6,201 bases of DNA from positions 1 through 6,201 of the forward strand of contig CATNEU010000098.1 in assembly GCA_950097605.1 (NCBI GenBank). The letters are read 5' to 3'. The DNA is from an uncultured Oscillospiraceae bacterium (lineage in GTDB: Bacteria; Bacillota; Clostridia; Oscillospirales; Ruminococcaceae). Below are positions 1 through 5,340 of this stretch, one piece after another. The notes under the pieces are model-generated. The model made no database searches and had not been told where the DNA came from. It saw nothing but the letters and a program-made list of their open reading frames with translations. Position 1 is the first letter of the stretch, and each line of letters begins with the position of its first letter. A program made the translations under genes and the position numbers.

Positions 1-113
1 TGCCGGTTTCGAGCGAAACCGGCGCAGGCATTGATGCGCTGAAAGAGGTGCTGGAAGAGGTTCTCGCCACGGAACCGGACGGCCCGGATGGAGAACCGGA
101 TTTTACAGAATAG
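1..113 (+). CDS. engB: C-terminal end of a GTPase, probably ribosome biogenesis GTP-binding protein EngB/YsxC (partial)
   Basis: Only the last 36 codons are present, read in frame from base 3 to the TAG at 111-113; the start lies left of the window. The visible peptide begins PVSSETGAGIDALKEVLEEV and ends in an acidic, proline-containing tail (about 14 residues). The S-S-E-T-G-x-G-x-D pattern followed by an amphipathic helix is the G5 loop and final helix of TRAFAC GTPases; the double serine with E-T is closest to EngB/YsxC (Bacillus YsxC ends with an SSET...GKDEAW-like segment). EngB assists assembly of the large ribosomal subunit in the cytoplasm. Other G proteins (Obg, SelB, Der) carry a similar SA.TG.G motif, so the assignment rests on a short stretch. 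It sits 47 bases before lysA on the same strand with no terminator between, so co-transcription is likely. Confidence 0.55.
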   Translation, partial: PVSSETGAGIDALKEVLEEVLATEPDGPDGEPDFTE

Positions 114-145
114 AAAAAGATACGGCAGGCTGATAACAGCCAGTG

Positions 146-151
146 AAGGAG
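146..151 (+). promoter_or_regulatory. Ribosome binding site that fixes the lysA start
   Basis: AAGGAG lies 9 bases upstream of the ATG at 161. The in-frame GTG at 143 overlaps this element and has no Shine-Dalgarno of its own, so the site decides in favour of the shorter protein. Confidence 0.8.
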
Positions 152-160
152 AGTGAGCAG

Positions 161-1462
161 ATGTTTGTTTCTGATAGCCTGGGTGTCAACGAAAGCGGCA
201 ACCTCACAATTGGCGGGCTGGATACGGTTTCACTCGCGGAGAAATACGGCACACCGCTGTATGTGATGGACGAGGACGAAATCCGGGGCAACCTGCGCCG
301 GTTTAAAGCTTCGATGGATAAATACTACAAAGGGCATGGGCTGGTGGCCTATGCGTCCAAGGCGTTTAACTGTCTGGCGATGTGCAAAATTGCCGCCGAG
401 GAAGGCGTGGGGCTGGACATTGTTTCGGGCGGAGAGCTGCACACGGCGCTGCGGGCCGGTTTCCCGGCCGAGAAGATGTTTTTTCACGGCAACAACAAAA
501 CCTCGGTTGAGCTTGCCATGGCGGTGGAAAACGGCGTGGGCCGCATCGTGGTGGACAATGTGTCCGAACTCATGGTTCTGAATGCGATTGCGAAGGCGGC
601 GGGCAAAAAGGCGAATATCCTGTTCCGCATCAAGCCCGGCATCGACGCGCACACGCACGACTTTGTGCGCACCGGCCAAATCGACTCGAAGTTCGGGCTG
701 GCGCTGGAAACCGGCGAGGCGCTCGAGGCGGTCCGGCAGGCGGCTTCCCTGGACGGCGTCGCCCTCAAGGGCCTGCACTGCCACATCGGCTCCCAGATTT
801 TCGATATCGACCCGTTTGTACATGCGGCCGAGGTCATGATTTCGTTTATCGCGCAGATCAAACAGGAGACCGGCATCGAGATCGAGCAGCTCAATCTCGG
901 CGGCGGCTTCGGCATCAAGTATCTCGGCTCGGATGACCCGGCCCCGTATGAGGAGTATATGCGGCGGGTGTCCGGCGCGGTCGAGGCGCGCTCGAAAGAG
1001 CTTGGCGTCAAAGAGCCGTATATCATCATCGAGCCGGGCCGCTCGATTGTGGGCCCCGCCGGGATCACGCTCTACCGCGTCGGCGCGGTTAAAGAGATTC
1101 CGGGCGTGCGCACCTATGTCTCGGTGGACGGCGGGATGACCGACAACCCGCGCTATGCGCTCTACCATTCGGAATACGAGGCGATGATCGCCAACAAGGC
1201 GGGCAGAGAGCGCAGCGCGGTCGTGACCGTTGCGGGCAAGTGCTGCGAGAGCGGCGACCTGCTCGGCGAAGGCATGCACATCCAGCCCTGTGAGGCGGGC
1301 GATATCCTCGCGGTGCTGGCGACCGGCGCGTACAACTACTCGATGTCCTCCAACTACAACCGCGTGCCGCGTCCGGCCGTTGTGATGGTGAAAGGCGGCG
1401 AAGCGCGCGAGGTCGTCAAGCGGGAGACGTTTGACGACCTGCTCCGCAACGACGTCCTCTAG
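161..1462 (+). CDS. lysA: Diaminopimelate decarboxylase
   Basis: A complete 433-residue protein, the normal length for LysA. It is a cytoplasmic PLP enzyme of fold type III that decarboxylates meso-2,6-diaminopimelate to L-lysine, the last step of the lysine pathway. Visible landmarks (numbering from the ATG at 161): YASKAF with the PLP-binding Lys67; SGGEL at about 89-93; HIGSQ at 208-212; the glycine-rich phosphate loop GGGFG at 247-251; EPGR at 291-294; and CCESGD with the catalytic Cys362 supplied across the dimer interface. Near the end, ATGAYNYSMSSNYN is the typical C-terminal signature of the family. The frame is open back to a GTG at 143, but AAGGAG at 146-151 sits 9 bases before the ATG at 161 and would lie inside the longer version, so 161 is chosen. 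It probably belongs to the operon with the preceding GTPase and ends before a strong terminator. Nothing is missing or broken. Confidence 0.97.
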   Translation: MFVSDSLGVNESGNLTIGGLDTVSLAEKYGTPLYVMDEDEIRGNLRRFKASMDKYYKGHGLVAYASKAFNCLAMCKIAAEEGVGLDIVSGGELHTALRAGFPAEKMFFHGNNKTSVELAMAVENGVGRIVVDNVSELMVLNAIAKAAGKKANILFRIKPGIDAHTHDFVRTGQIDSKFGLALETGEALEAVRQAASLDGVALKGLHCHIGSQIFDIDPFVHAAEVMISFIAQIKQETGIEIEQLNLGGGFGIKYLGSDDPAPYEEYMRRVSGAVEARSKELGVKEPYIIIEPGRSIVGPAGITLYRVGAVKEIPGVRTYVSVDGGMTDNPRYALYHSEYEAMIANKAGRERSAVVTVAGKCCESGDLLGEGMHIQPCEAGDILAVLATGAYNYSMSSNYNRVPRPAVVMVKGGEAREVVKRETFDDLLRNDVL

Positions 1463-1513
1463 CGCACGCTGGACGGCGGCTTGCTTGTTCCCGCCTTGGC
1501 CGGTTGCGTTGAA

Positions 1514-1580
1514 CCGGCTGGAAACAAAAGAAATCCACGGTCCGCAATCAGGACCGTGGATTTCTTTTGTTTCCAGCCGG
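1514..1580. terminator. Bidirectional terminator: perfect 30-bp inverted repeat between convergent genes
   Basis: The left arm 1514-1543 and right arm 1551-1580 are perfect reverse complements over 30 bases, separated by the 7-base loop GCAATCA (1544-1550). The core stem CCACGGTCC/GGACCGTGG is GC-rich and is followed on both strands by ATTTCTTTTGTTT, giving the hairpin-plus-T-tract layout of an intrinsic terminator in either direction. It begins 51 bases after the lysA stop and lies 8 bases past the stop of the leftward lipase gene, exactly where converging transcripts must be stopped. The pairing also runs beyond the T-tracts into a GC-rich base (CCGGCTGG/CCAGCCGG), which is longer than needed for termination. 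Function is inferred from structure and position. Confidence 0.88.
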
Positions 1581-1588
1581 CATGGTCA

Positions 1589-4500
1589 TCAGCCGGGATT
1601 GCCTTTGTATGCGCGTATTGTTTCGGGATAGGGGTATACATAGGACTTGTAGTCCGTGCGCGACCGCCAGCCCGAATCGAAATAGTAGAAGAAGGAGGCA
1701 AGGTTGTGAGAGGCCTTGGCATTGAAAATTTCCTTGACCTTTTTTGGAACCGCGGCGCCGGACGCCTGCAGCGCGGGGGCCAGCGCCAGCGTGACGGGCG
1801 TTTGCAACTGCTTGCCAATGATCGACACCGGGTCGTGCTGGATGCGGTAGCAGGCATAGACCGCGCCGATACCGGAATTTTGAATGTAATTGCGGTATTT
1901 CTGCCCGATGAGAGGGGGCGGCATTCCCAGCCCATTGAAGTTGACAACGCGCTCCACCGGCTTTCCGGCATAGGCCGCGGCGGCCGCGCCCACCTGGGCC
2001 AGATACCCGCCCAGCGAATGCCCGGTCACATAGATCTTGCAATCCCGATACTTGGTGGCCATCTGCGTGCCGAAGCTCACGGCGCAGTTCGCCTCCGGGG
2101 TGCCCACCGGGAAAAGCGCATCGTTACCCCATTCCTGCCATTCGCTGGTCCCGCGGAAGGCGAGCACAACCTGCTTGTCGTTTTTAAACACGTTTGCGGA
2201 AAACAGCCCAAAGGCGCCCGCAGTGTGGGCGGGGCGCATCGTGATGCTCTCCACGAGCTCCCAGTCGTTCATCACCTCCTGCGGGGAGGCGTATTGCAGC
2301 AGGGAAGGGTCCTCATAGTTGCCGGGGCCGTAGGAATCCAGATAGGCGAGCTTGGCGAACATCGCGTAATCGCGGTCGCTCATGTTCCAGGTCAGCACCT
2401 CGCTGTCCCTGCCGTCGATGATGCCGTCGCCGTCGGTGTCCATATCAATCGGGTCGGAACGCAGGCAGGCGTAGGTCTTGCCGTTTTCCTGCCGGATCAC
2501 CAGCTCCTCGCCGTTTTTGAGGCCGTCGTTGTCCAGGTCCGGGTTTTCATCGAAGTCGATGTCCTTATAGCGCTGGGCGCCCGTCCCGTCCGTCAGCGTG
2601 CCCTCTTTCAGCCGCCGTGCGTAATAGTCGGAAATGCCGTCCTCGTTTGCATCGGTTTCACGGTCGGTATCGCCGATGTCCAATTGGCTGATCACCTGAT
2701 CCATCAGGCGCTCAATGACCGGGATGTCCGCCGGCAGGATCGCACGGCAGTCCTGATAGACGTATTTTGCTGCCAGCAAGTCTTCCGCGCTGTCCAGATA
2801 ATTGCCGTCGAAATCCTGCCAAACATTGTGGAACTTCTGCGATTTGTGTAGCACCTGCCCGCCCAGGGGATCTTGTTCAAACAGGGTAAACGTCCCGCTT
2901 CCCGGCCAGCCGTCGTTTGTCCAGCGGTCCGCCTTGATGACCTGGATATAGTTTTTGGTGGGACTGTATGGCAGGGGCCATCCGTCGTTGGGGACGGTGA
3001 CGCAGTCGGACCAGTCGGCATAAAAGCGGATGACAACCAGGGGCTTTTTATCGCTTTCCGGATTGGTAAAGTGATCGCGAATCTCCGAGAGGCTCATCAT
3101 CTGAATAGACGGATGATGCTCCTCCAGATAGCAGTTGATTCCCCATGAGGCATAGCCGTTTTCTTGATAGAGCCCAAACTGAGTGGAGTCCATCCAGCTG
3201 TATAAATAGGTATTGGCAAACAGGGAGTCCTCTGGATAGCCTTGCTGCATCTCTTCGCTGGATTCCGGCAGCATGTCCAGGGCGTTGGTCAAAAACACAA
3301 CGTCCGGCATTACTTCCTCTTTCCAAATTTCATCCTGCGACTTTTTATCCAGCAGCAGATATTTGGAAAAGTGGTGGATTGGGGCGCTGACCGTGTTGCC
3401 CTGCACCGTCTGGCCGGGCAGCTCTTCGAGCAGTTGGGTTTCCTCGTTGTAGTAATAGATGGCGGGCACGAAGTCCGCGTTCCGCAGCAGGCTTTCGTCG
3501 AAGGCAAAACGCAAACTGCCAGAATCAATCTCTCCATCCACATGGAAATCATAGGCTTCACCTAAGAAACCGGGCACTTCGTTGTTTAGAATTTTGTCTG
3601 TCTCCGCAAGCTTCTGAACGCGCAGGGAGTCGGCCTGCTTGCCGTCGATCTCCACCGACACCGTTGGAACGGTGGCTTCCTCCCCGTCCAGGTTTTCGCA
3701 GCCCGTGGTTGCGGTGAGCGGCGTTTCCCCGTCCGGCACGCCGTCGCCGTTGCTGTCCGGTTTGAGCGGATCCAGGCCCAGCTCCAATTCCTTGCCGTCG
3801 CTGATGCCGTCCCCGTCGGTGTCCGGGTTGCCGGGGTCTGTCCCAAGCTGTGTTTCTTTCAGGTCGTCGAGCCCGTCGAAGTCGCTGTCGGCCACAAAAG
3901 GATTGCTTCCAGCTTTGCATTCCTCGATGTTTTTCAGGCCGTCCCGGTCAAAATCCTCGTCGCCGTCCAGTATGCCGTTGTCATCCGTGTCCGCTTTCAG
4001 GGGGTCGGTGTATAGCTCCGCAACCTCCTGATAGTCGGTTAACCCGTCCCCGTCGGTATCGGGATTGTTGGGATCGGTGCCGTAGACCGCCTCCATGGCG
4101 TTCAACAGGCCGTCCCCGTCGTCATCGCCCTGGTCCAGACCCAAGGCGTCCATATTTTCTTCGCAGGTGTTGAGAATGGCGATGGTTTCGGAGCCTGTGT
4201 TCCCACGCGCGTCGGTTGCCGTGACAGTGACCAGGTTTTTCCCCAGCATCAGGCCAAACGGGTCGATGCGCCATTCCTTGCCGGCAGGCAGTTCGCCGCT
4301 GCCCAGCAGATATCCGTTTTGTGCAAGCTTCACCTCATAGGACAGCGTTTCGATGGAATAGCTGCTCTCCACCGTGCCCGTGAGCGCGGGCAGGCGCTCG
4401 GAAACGAGATACGTCCCGCTGTCCGTATCGTATCCCATCTCGCTGGCGTCGATGTGGACGGCGGGCACCAGCGCGGGGGAATCATAGCGGACGGTGACCT

Positions 4501-5071
4501 GGACGGTGCTGGATTGGCCGCCGTATGTAAAGCTGTTGGAAACGGTGAACTGTTTCCTTTGAGCCGCGGCAAACGTGGTGAGCTGCAGCATGGGCAGGGT
4601 CACGGACACGCACAGCAACACGGCGAGCAGCCGGAACGCCTTTTGATTCCGGCGCAAAAGGAAGACGCCCAGCACGCAGGCCCCGCAGAGCAGCACGGCG
4701 CCCAGGACCATGGCCGGGCGGTCCCCGGTGGACGGGTTGCCGGCGGTTTCACGCGCAATCGCGGAAAAACCAAGCTCGAGGGTTTCCCCGGCTTCGAGCA
4801 CGGCGGCTTCGGTATGCTTCCGGCTTTCCGCCGCAAAGGCCAGGTGCTCGGGAAGGGAAGCGTCGAGCTCGACATGCTGCACCGGAAAATCGTTGGTGTT
4901 GGTTAGTATGGCGGTCAGTTCCACTTGCTGGCCCTTCTCGTAGCGCTCCTGCCCGCAGGTTAGAGCAACCTGCAGCCCGTCCTGCGCCGCGTCCGCGGCG
5001 GCCGGTGTGAGCGTGCCGCCCATCAACAGCAGCAGGGACAGCAGCAGGGCGGCTATTTTTTTGCCTTTCAA
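1589..5071 (-). CDS. Large exported surface protein with TSP3 calcium-binding repeats and a C-terminal class 3 lipase domain
   Basis: 1160 residues, exported. Order of parts: signal peptide (1 to about 28, KGKK then a leucine-rich core, AAADA cleavage area); small beta-rich DUF11/CARDB-like domain (about 33-107); PSTGD (113-117), hydrophobic helix (119-139) and RR; a second signal-like helix (145-170) ending AAA before QRK; Ig-like segment (about 200-300); seven DxDxDG-type thrombospondin type 3-like repeats (316-449); beta domain ending HHFSKYLLLD (about 468-576), as found in many clostridial surface proteins; unassigned region (about 586-799); three more calcium-type loops (800-890); class 3 lipase domain (about 895-1135). 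Lipase landmarks: AFRGTS at 971, nucleophile elbow GHSLGG with Ser1019, probable acid Asp1080 in QHDPVS, probable base His1122 in ASHNLASFFYYF. It likely hydrolyses ester bonds outside the cell, either held at the envelope or released; the substrate is unknown. The start is TTG, chosen because AAGGAGG lies 8 bases upstream and an in-frame TGA two codons upstream excludes anything longer. Confidence 0.93.
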   Translation of the reverse strand: MKGKKIAALLLSLLLLMGGTLTPAAADAAQDGLQVALTCGQERYEKGQQVELTAILTNTNDFPVQHVELDASLPEHLAFAAESRKHTEAAVLEAGETLELGFSAIARETAGNPSTGDRPAMVLGAVLLCGACVLGVFLLRRNQKAFRLLAVLLCVSVTLPMLQLTTFAAAQRKQFTVSNSFTYGGQSSTVQVTVRYDSPALVPAVHIDASEMGYDTDSGTYLVSERLPALTGTVESSYSIETLSYEVKLAQNGYLLGSGELPAGKEWRIDPFGLMLGKNLVTVTATDARGNTGSETIAILNTCEENMDALGLDQGDDDGDGLLNAMEAVYGTDPNNPDTDGDGLTDYQEVAELYTDPLKADTDDNGILDGDEDFDRDGLKNIEECKAGSNPFVADSDFDGLDDLKETQLGTDPGNPDTDGDGISDGKELELGLDPLKPDSNGDGVPDGETPLTATTGCENLDGEEATVPTVSVEIDGKQADSLRVQKLAETDKILNNEVPGFLGEAYDFHVDGEIDSGSLRFAFDESLLRNADFVPAIYYYNEETQLLEELPGQTVQGNTVSAPIHHFSKYLLLDKKSQDEIWKEEVMPDVVFLTNALDMLPESSEEMQQGYPEDSLFANTYLYSWMDSTQFGLYQENGYASWGINCYLEEHHPSIQMMSLSEIRDHFTNPESDKKPLVVIRFYADWSDCVTVPNDGWPLPYSPTKNYIQVIKADRWTNDGWPGSGTFTLFEQDPLGGQVLHKSQKFHNVWQDFDGNYLDSAEDLLAAKYVYQDCRAILPADIPVIERLMDQVISQLDIGDTDRETDANEDGISDYYARRLKEGTLTDGTGAQRYKDIDFDENPDLDNDGLKNGEELVIRQENGKTYACLRSDPIDMDTDGDGIIDGRDSEVLTWNMSDRDYAMFAKLAYLDSYGPGNYEDPSLLQYASPQEVMNDWELVESITMRPAHTAGAFGLFSANVFKNDKQVVLAFRGTSEWQEWGNDALFPVGTPEANCAVSFGTQMATKYRDCKIYVTGHSLGGYLAQVGAAAAAYAGKPVERVVNFNGLGMPPPLIGQKYRNYIQNSGIGAVYACYRIQHDPVSIIGKQLQTPVTLALAPALQASGAAVPKKVKEIFNAKASHNLASFFYYFDSGWRSRTDYKSYVYPYPETIRAYKGNPG
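2402..2674 (-). repeat. Coding repeat: second, shorter group of calcium-binding loops before the lipase domain
   Basis: Residues 800-890 contain three further loops: DANEDGISDYY (807), DLDNDGLKNGEE (845) and DTDGDGIIDGRD (878). They are separated by longer, less regular linkers than the main array. They lead directly into NMSDRDYAMFAKLAY, the entry of the lipase domain, so they probably form a calcium-rigidified linker. Confidence 0.8.
3725..4126 (-). repeat. Coding repeat array: seven thrombospondin type 3-like calcium-binding repeats
   Basis: Residues 316-449 of the lipase protein are a run of DxDxDG-type units, for example DDDGDGLLNAMEAVYGTDP, DTDGDGLTDYQEV, DTDDNGILDGDE, DFDRDGLKNIEE, DSDFDGLDDLKE, DTDGDGISDGKE and DSNGDGVPDGE. 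The aspartates are spaced as in calcium-coordinating loops. The repeat is visible in DNA as recurring GTCCCCGTCGGT-like strings on the + strand. Such arrays form rigid, calcium-dependent stalks, here probably between the membrane-proximal module and the distal domains. Confidence 0.88.
4562..5071 (-). other. Sub-gene region: double export module with internal sortase-like signal (residues 1-170)
   Basis: This part of the lipase gene encodes signal peptide, short extracellular domain, PSTGD, a roughly 20-residue hydrophobic helix, RRNQK, and a second hydrophobic helix that ends in FAAA before QRK. PxTGD plus helix plus arginines is the standard layout of a C-terminal cell-wall sorting signal in Gram-positive bacteria, but here it is about 1040 residues from the C-terminus. 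The topology is self-consistent: first domain outside, RRNQK inside, the long C-terminal part outside again. Similar N-terminal modules occur, to my recollection, in other multidomain surface proteins of gut Firmicutes. Whether sortase or signal peptidase actually cuts here cannot be read from sequence. Confidence 0.7.
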
Positions 5072-5079
5072 TTTTCACT

Positions 5080-5086
5080 CCTCCTT
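5080..5086 (-). promoter_or_regulatory. Ribosome binding site for the TTG start of the lipase gene
   Basis: On the - strand AAGGAGG lies 8 bases before the TTG at 5071-5069. An in-frame TGA (5077-5075) separates it from any upstream start in that frame, and the next residues are a textbook signal peptide, so this element and the TTG define the start. Confidence 0.85.
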
Positions 5087-5115
5087 GATGATTCGACAGT
5101 GGTAGCTGTGTTTTG

Positions 5116-5125
5116 CACCTCCTTT
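5116..5125 (-). promoter_or_regulatory. Second Shine-Dalgarno-like sequence in the lipase leader
   Basis: The - strand reads AAAGGAGGTG, a near-perfect anti-SD complement, 44 bases upstream of the TTG start. No ATG, GTG or TTG stands at the usual 5-10 bases downstream. The GTG inside the element opens a 16-codon frame whose TGA overlaps the lipase TTG (bases 5071-5068 read TTGA), but that GTG has no separate SD. It could be a ribosome standby site, a relic, or part of a translational control element; the function is open. Confidence 0.35.
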
Positions 5126-5165
5126 CCGCATGTGGTGGACGCAGGCGGACGCCTGTGCAAAAAAA

Positions 5166-5197
5166 TGGTATATTTCTGCTATAAAACCAGTATACCA
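5166..5197. promoter_or_regulatory. Inverted repeat over the lipase -10 region, possible operator
   Basis: TGGTATA (5166-5172) and TATACCA (5191-5197) are perfect 7-base inverted copies separated by 18 bases. One copy coincides with the extended -10 box of the lipase promoter and the other falls about 15-20 bases into the transcript. Half-sites 25 bases apart are compatible with a looping or tandem-dimer regulator, but the DNA is AT-rich and chance is possible. Confidence 0.3.
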
Positions 5198-5217
5198 CAA
5201 CTTTTTTATTGATTGTC
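5189..5217 (-). promoter_or_regulatory. Predicted promoter of the lipase gene (extended -10)
   Basis: On the - strand, TATACT (plus positions 5189-5194) is preceded by TGG, giving the extended -10 form TG-N-TATACT. A weak -35 candidate, GACAAT (5212-5217), lies exactly 17 bases upstream. This predicts a start near 5182 and a leader of about 110 bases. It is supported by consensus and position only. Confidence 0.6.
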
Positions 5218-5241
5218 CCTATATTTTATAGGTATCGAGCA

Positions 5242-5270
5242 TTGAATTTATAAAAAAGATGCGGTAAAAT
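5242..5270 (+). promoter_or_regulatory. Predicted sigma-A-type promoter of the histidine kinase gene
   Basis: TTGAAT (5242-5247) and TAAAAT (5265-5270) are separated by exactly 17 bases on the + strand. Transcription would begin near 5277, about 64 bases before the ATG at 5341. It is back to back with the predicted lipase promoter; the two -35 boxes lie about 25 bases apart. Confidence 0.65.
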
Positions 5271-5327
5271 GAAAGCATTGTAAAGGCGGGAAAGAAATTG
5301 CCGGTCTATTCACCAATATGGGCGCAT

Positions 5328-5333
5328 AGGAGA
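5328..5333 (+). promoter_or_regulatory. Ribosome binding site of the histidine kinase gene
   Basis: AGGAGA lies 7 bases before the ATG at 5341. The other nearby ATGs (5318, 5334) are in other frames or too close to this element and do not lead into the long open frame. Confidence 0.75.
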
Positions 5334-5340
5334 ATGCAGC

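Larger units (their letters stand above)
5072..5340. other. AT-rich divergent intergenic region
   Basis: This 269-base stretch separates the start of the leftward lipase gene from the rightward kinase gene. It holds the two ribosome binding sites, an extra SD-like element, the inverted repeat TGGTATA/TATACCA and the two predicted promoters. The part from about 5158 to 5280 is strikingly AT-rich compared with the GC-rich genes on either side. No credible small gene or structured RNA was recognised in it. Confidence 0.8.

Noticed and set aside
128..141. Small hairpin GGCTG-ATAA-CAGCC before lysA as a terminator or attenuator
   Set aside because: The stem has only five pairs and no T-tract follows; it is adjacent to the ribosome binding site, and nothing suggests a riboswitch-size leader because the gap to the preceding gene is only 47 bases.
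143..160. Upstream GTG start for lysA adding six residues
   Set aside because: The Shine-Dalgarno AAGGAG would lie inside the coding sequence, and no other one precedes the GTG.
230..1279. 349-codon open frame on the - strand, antisense to lysA
   Set aside because: It lies wholly opposite the conserved lysA sequence, is rich in Arg, Ala and His, has no recognisable motif and no ribosome binding site.
1481..2851. 456-codon open frame on the + strand, antisense to the lipase gene
   Set aside because: It covers the terminator palindrome and the conserved lipase motifs on the other strand, has no ribosome binding site, and its translation is an alanine/valine/arginine-rich pattern typical of the complement of GC-rich coding DNA.
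3269..3316. von Willebrand A metal site in the segment VMPDVVFLTNALDML
   Set aside because: The hydrophobic strand is suggestive, but the DxSxS signature is missing, so no vWA domain is claimed.
3725..4126. Repeated GTCCCCGTCGGT-like DNA as a CRISPR or non-coding repeat array
   Set aside because: The repeats are imperfect, lie in frame, and are fully explained by DxDxDG calcium-binding repeats in the lipase protein.
4749..5198. 149-codon - strand open frame covering the lipase start and leader
   Set aside because: It runs across the predicted promoter and ribosome binding site and is out of frame with the clear signal peptide; the peptide is arginine-rich and featureless.
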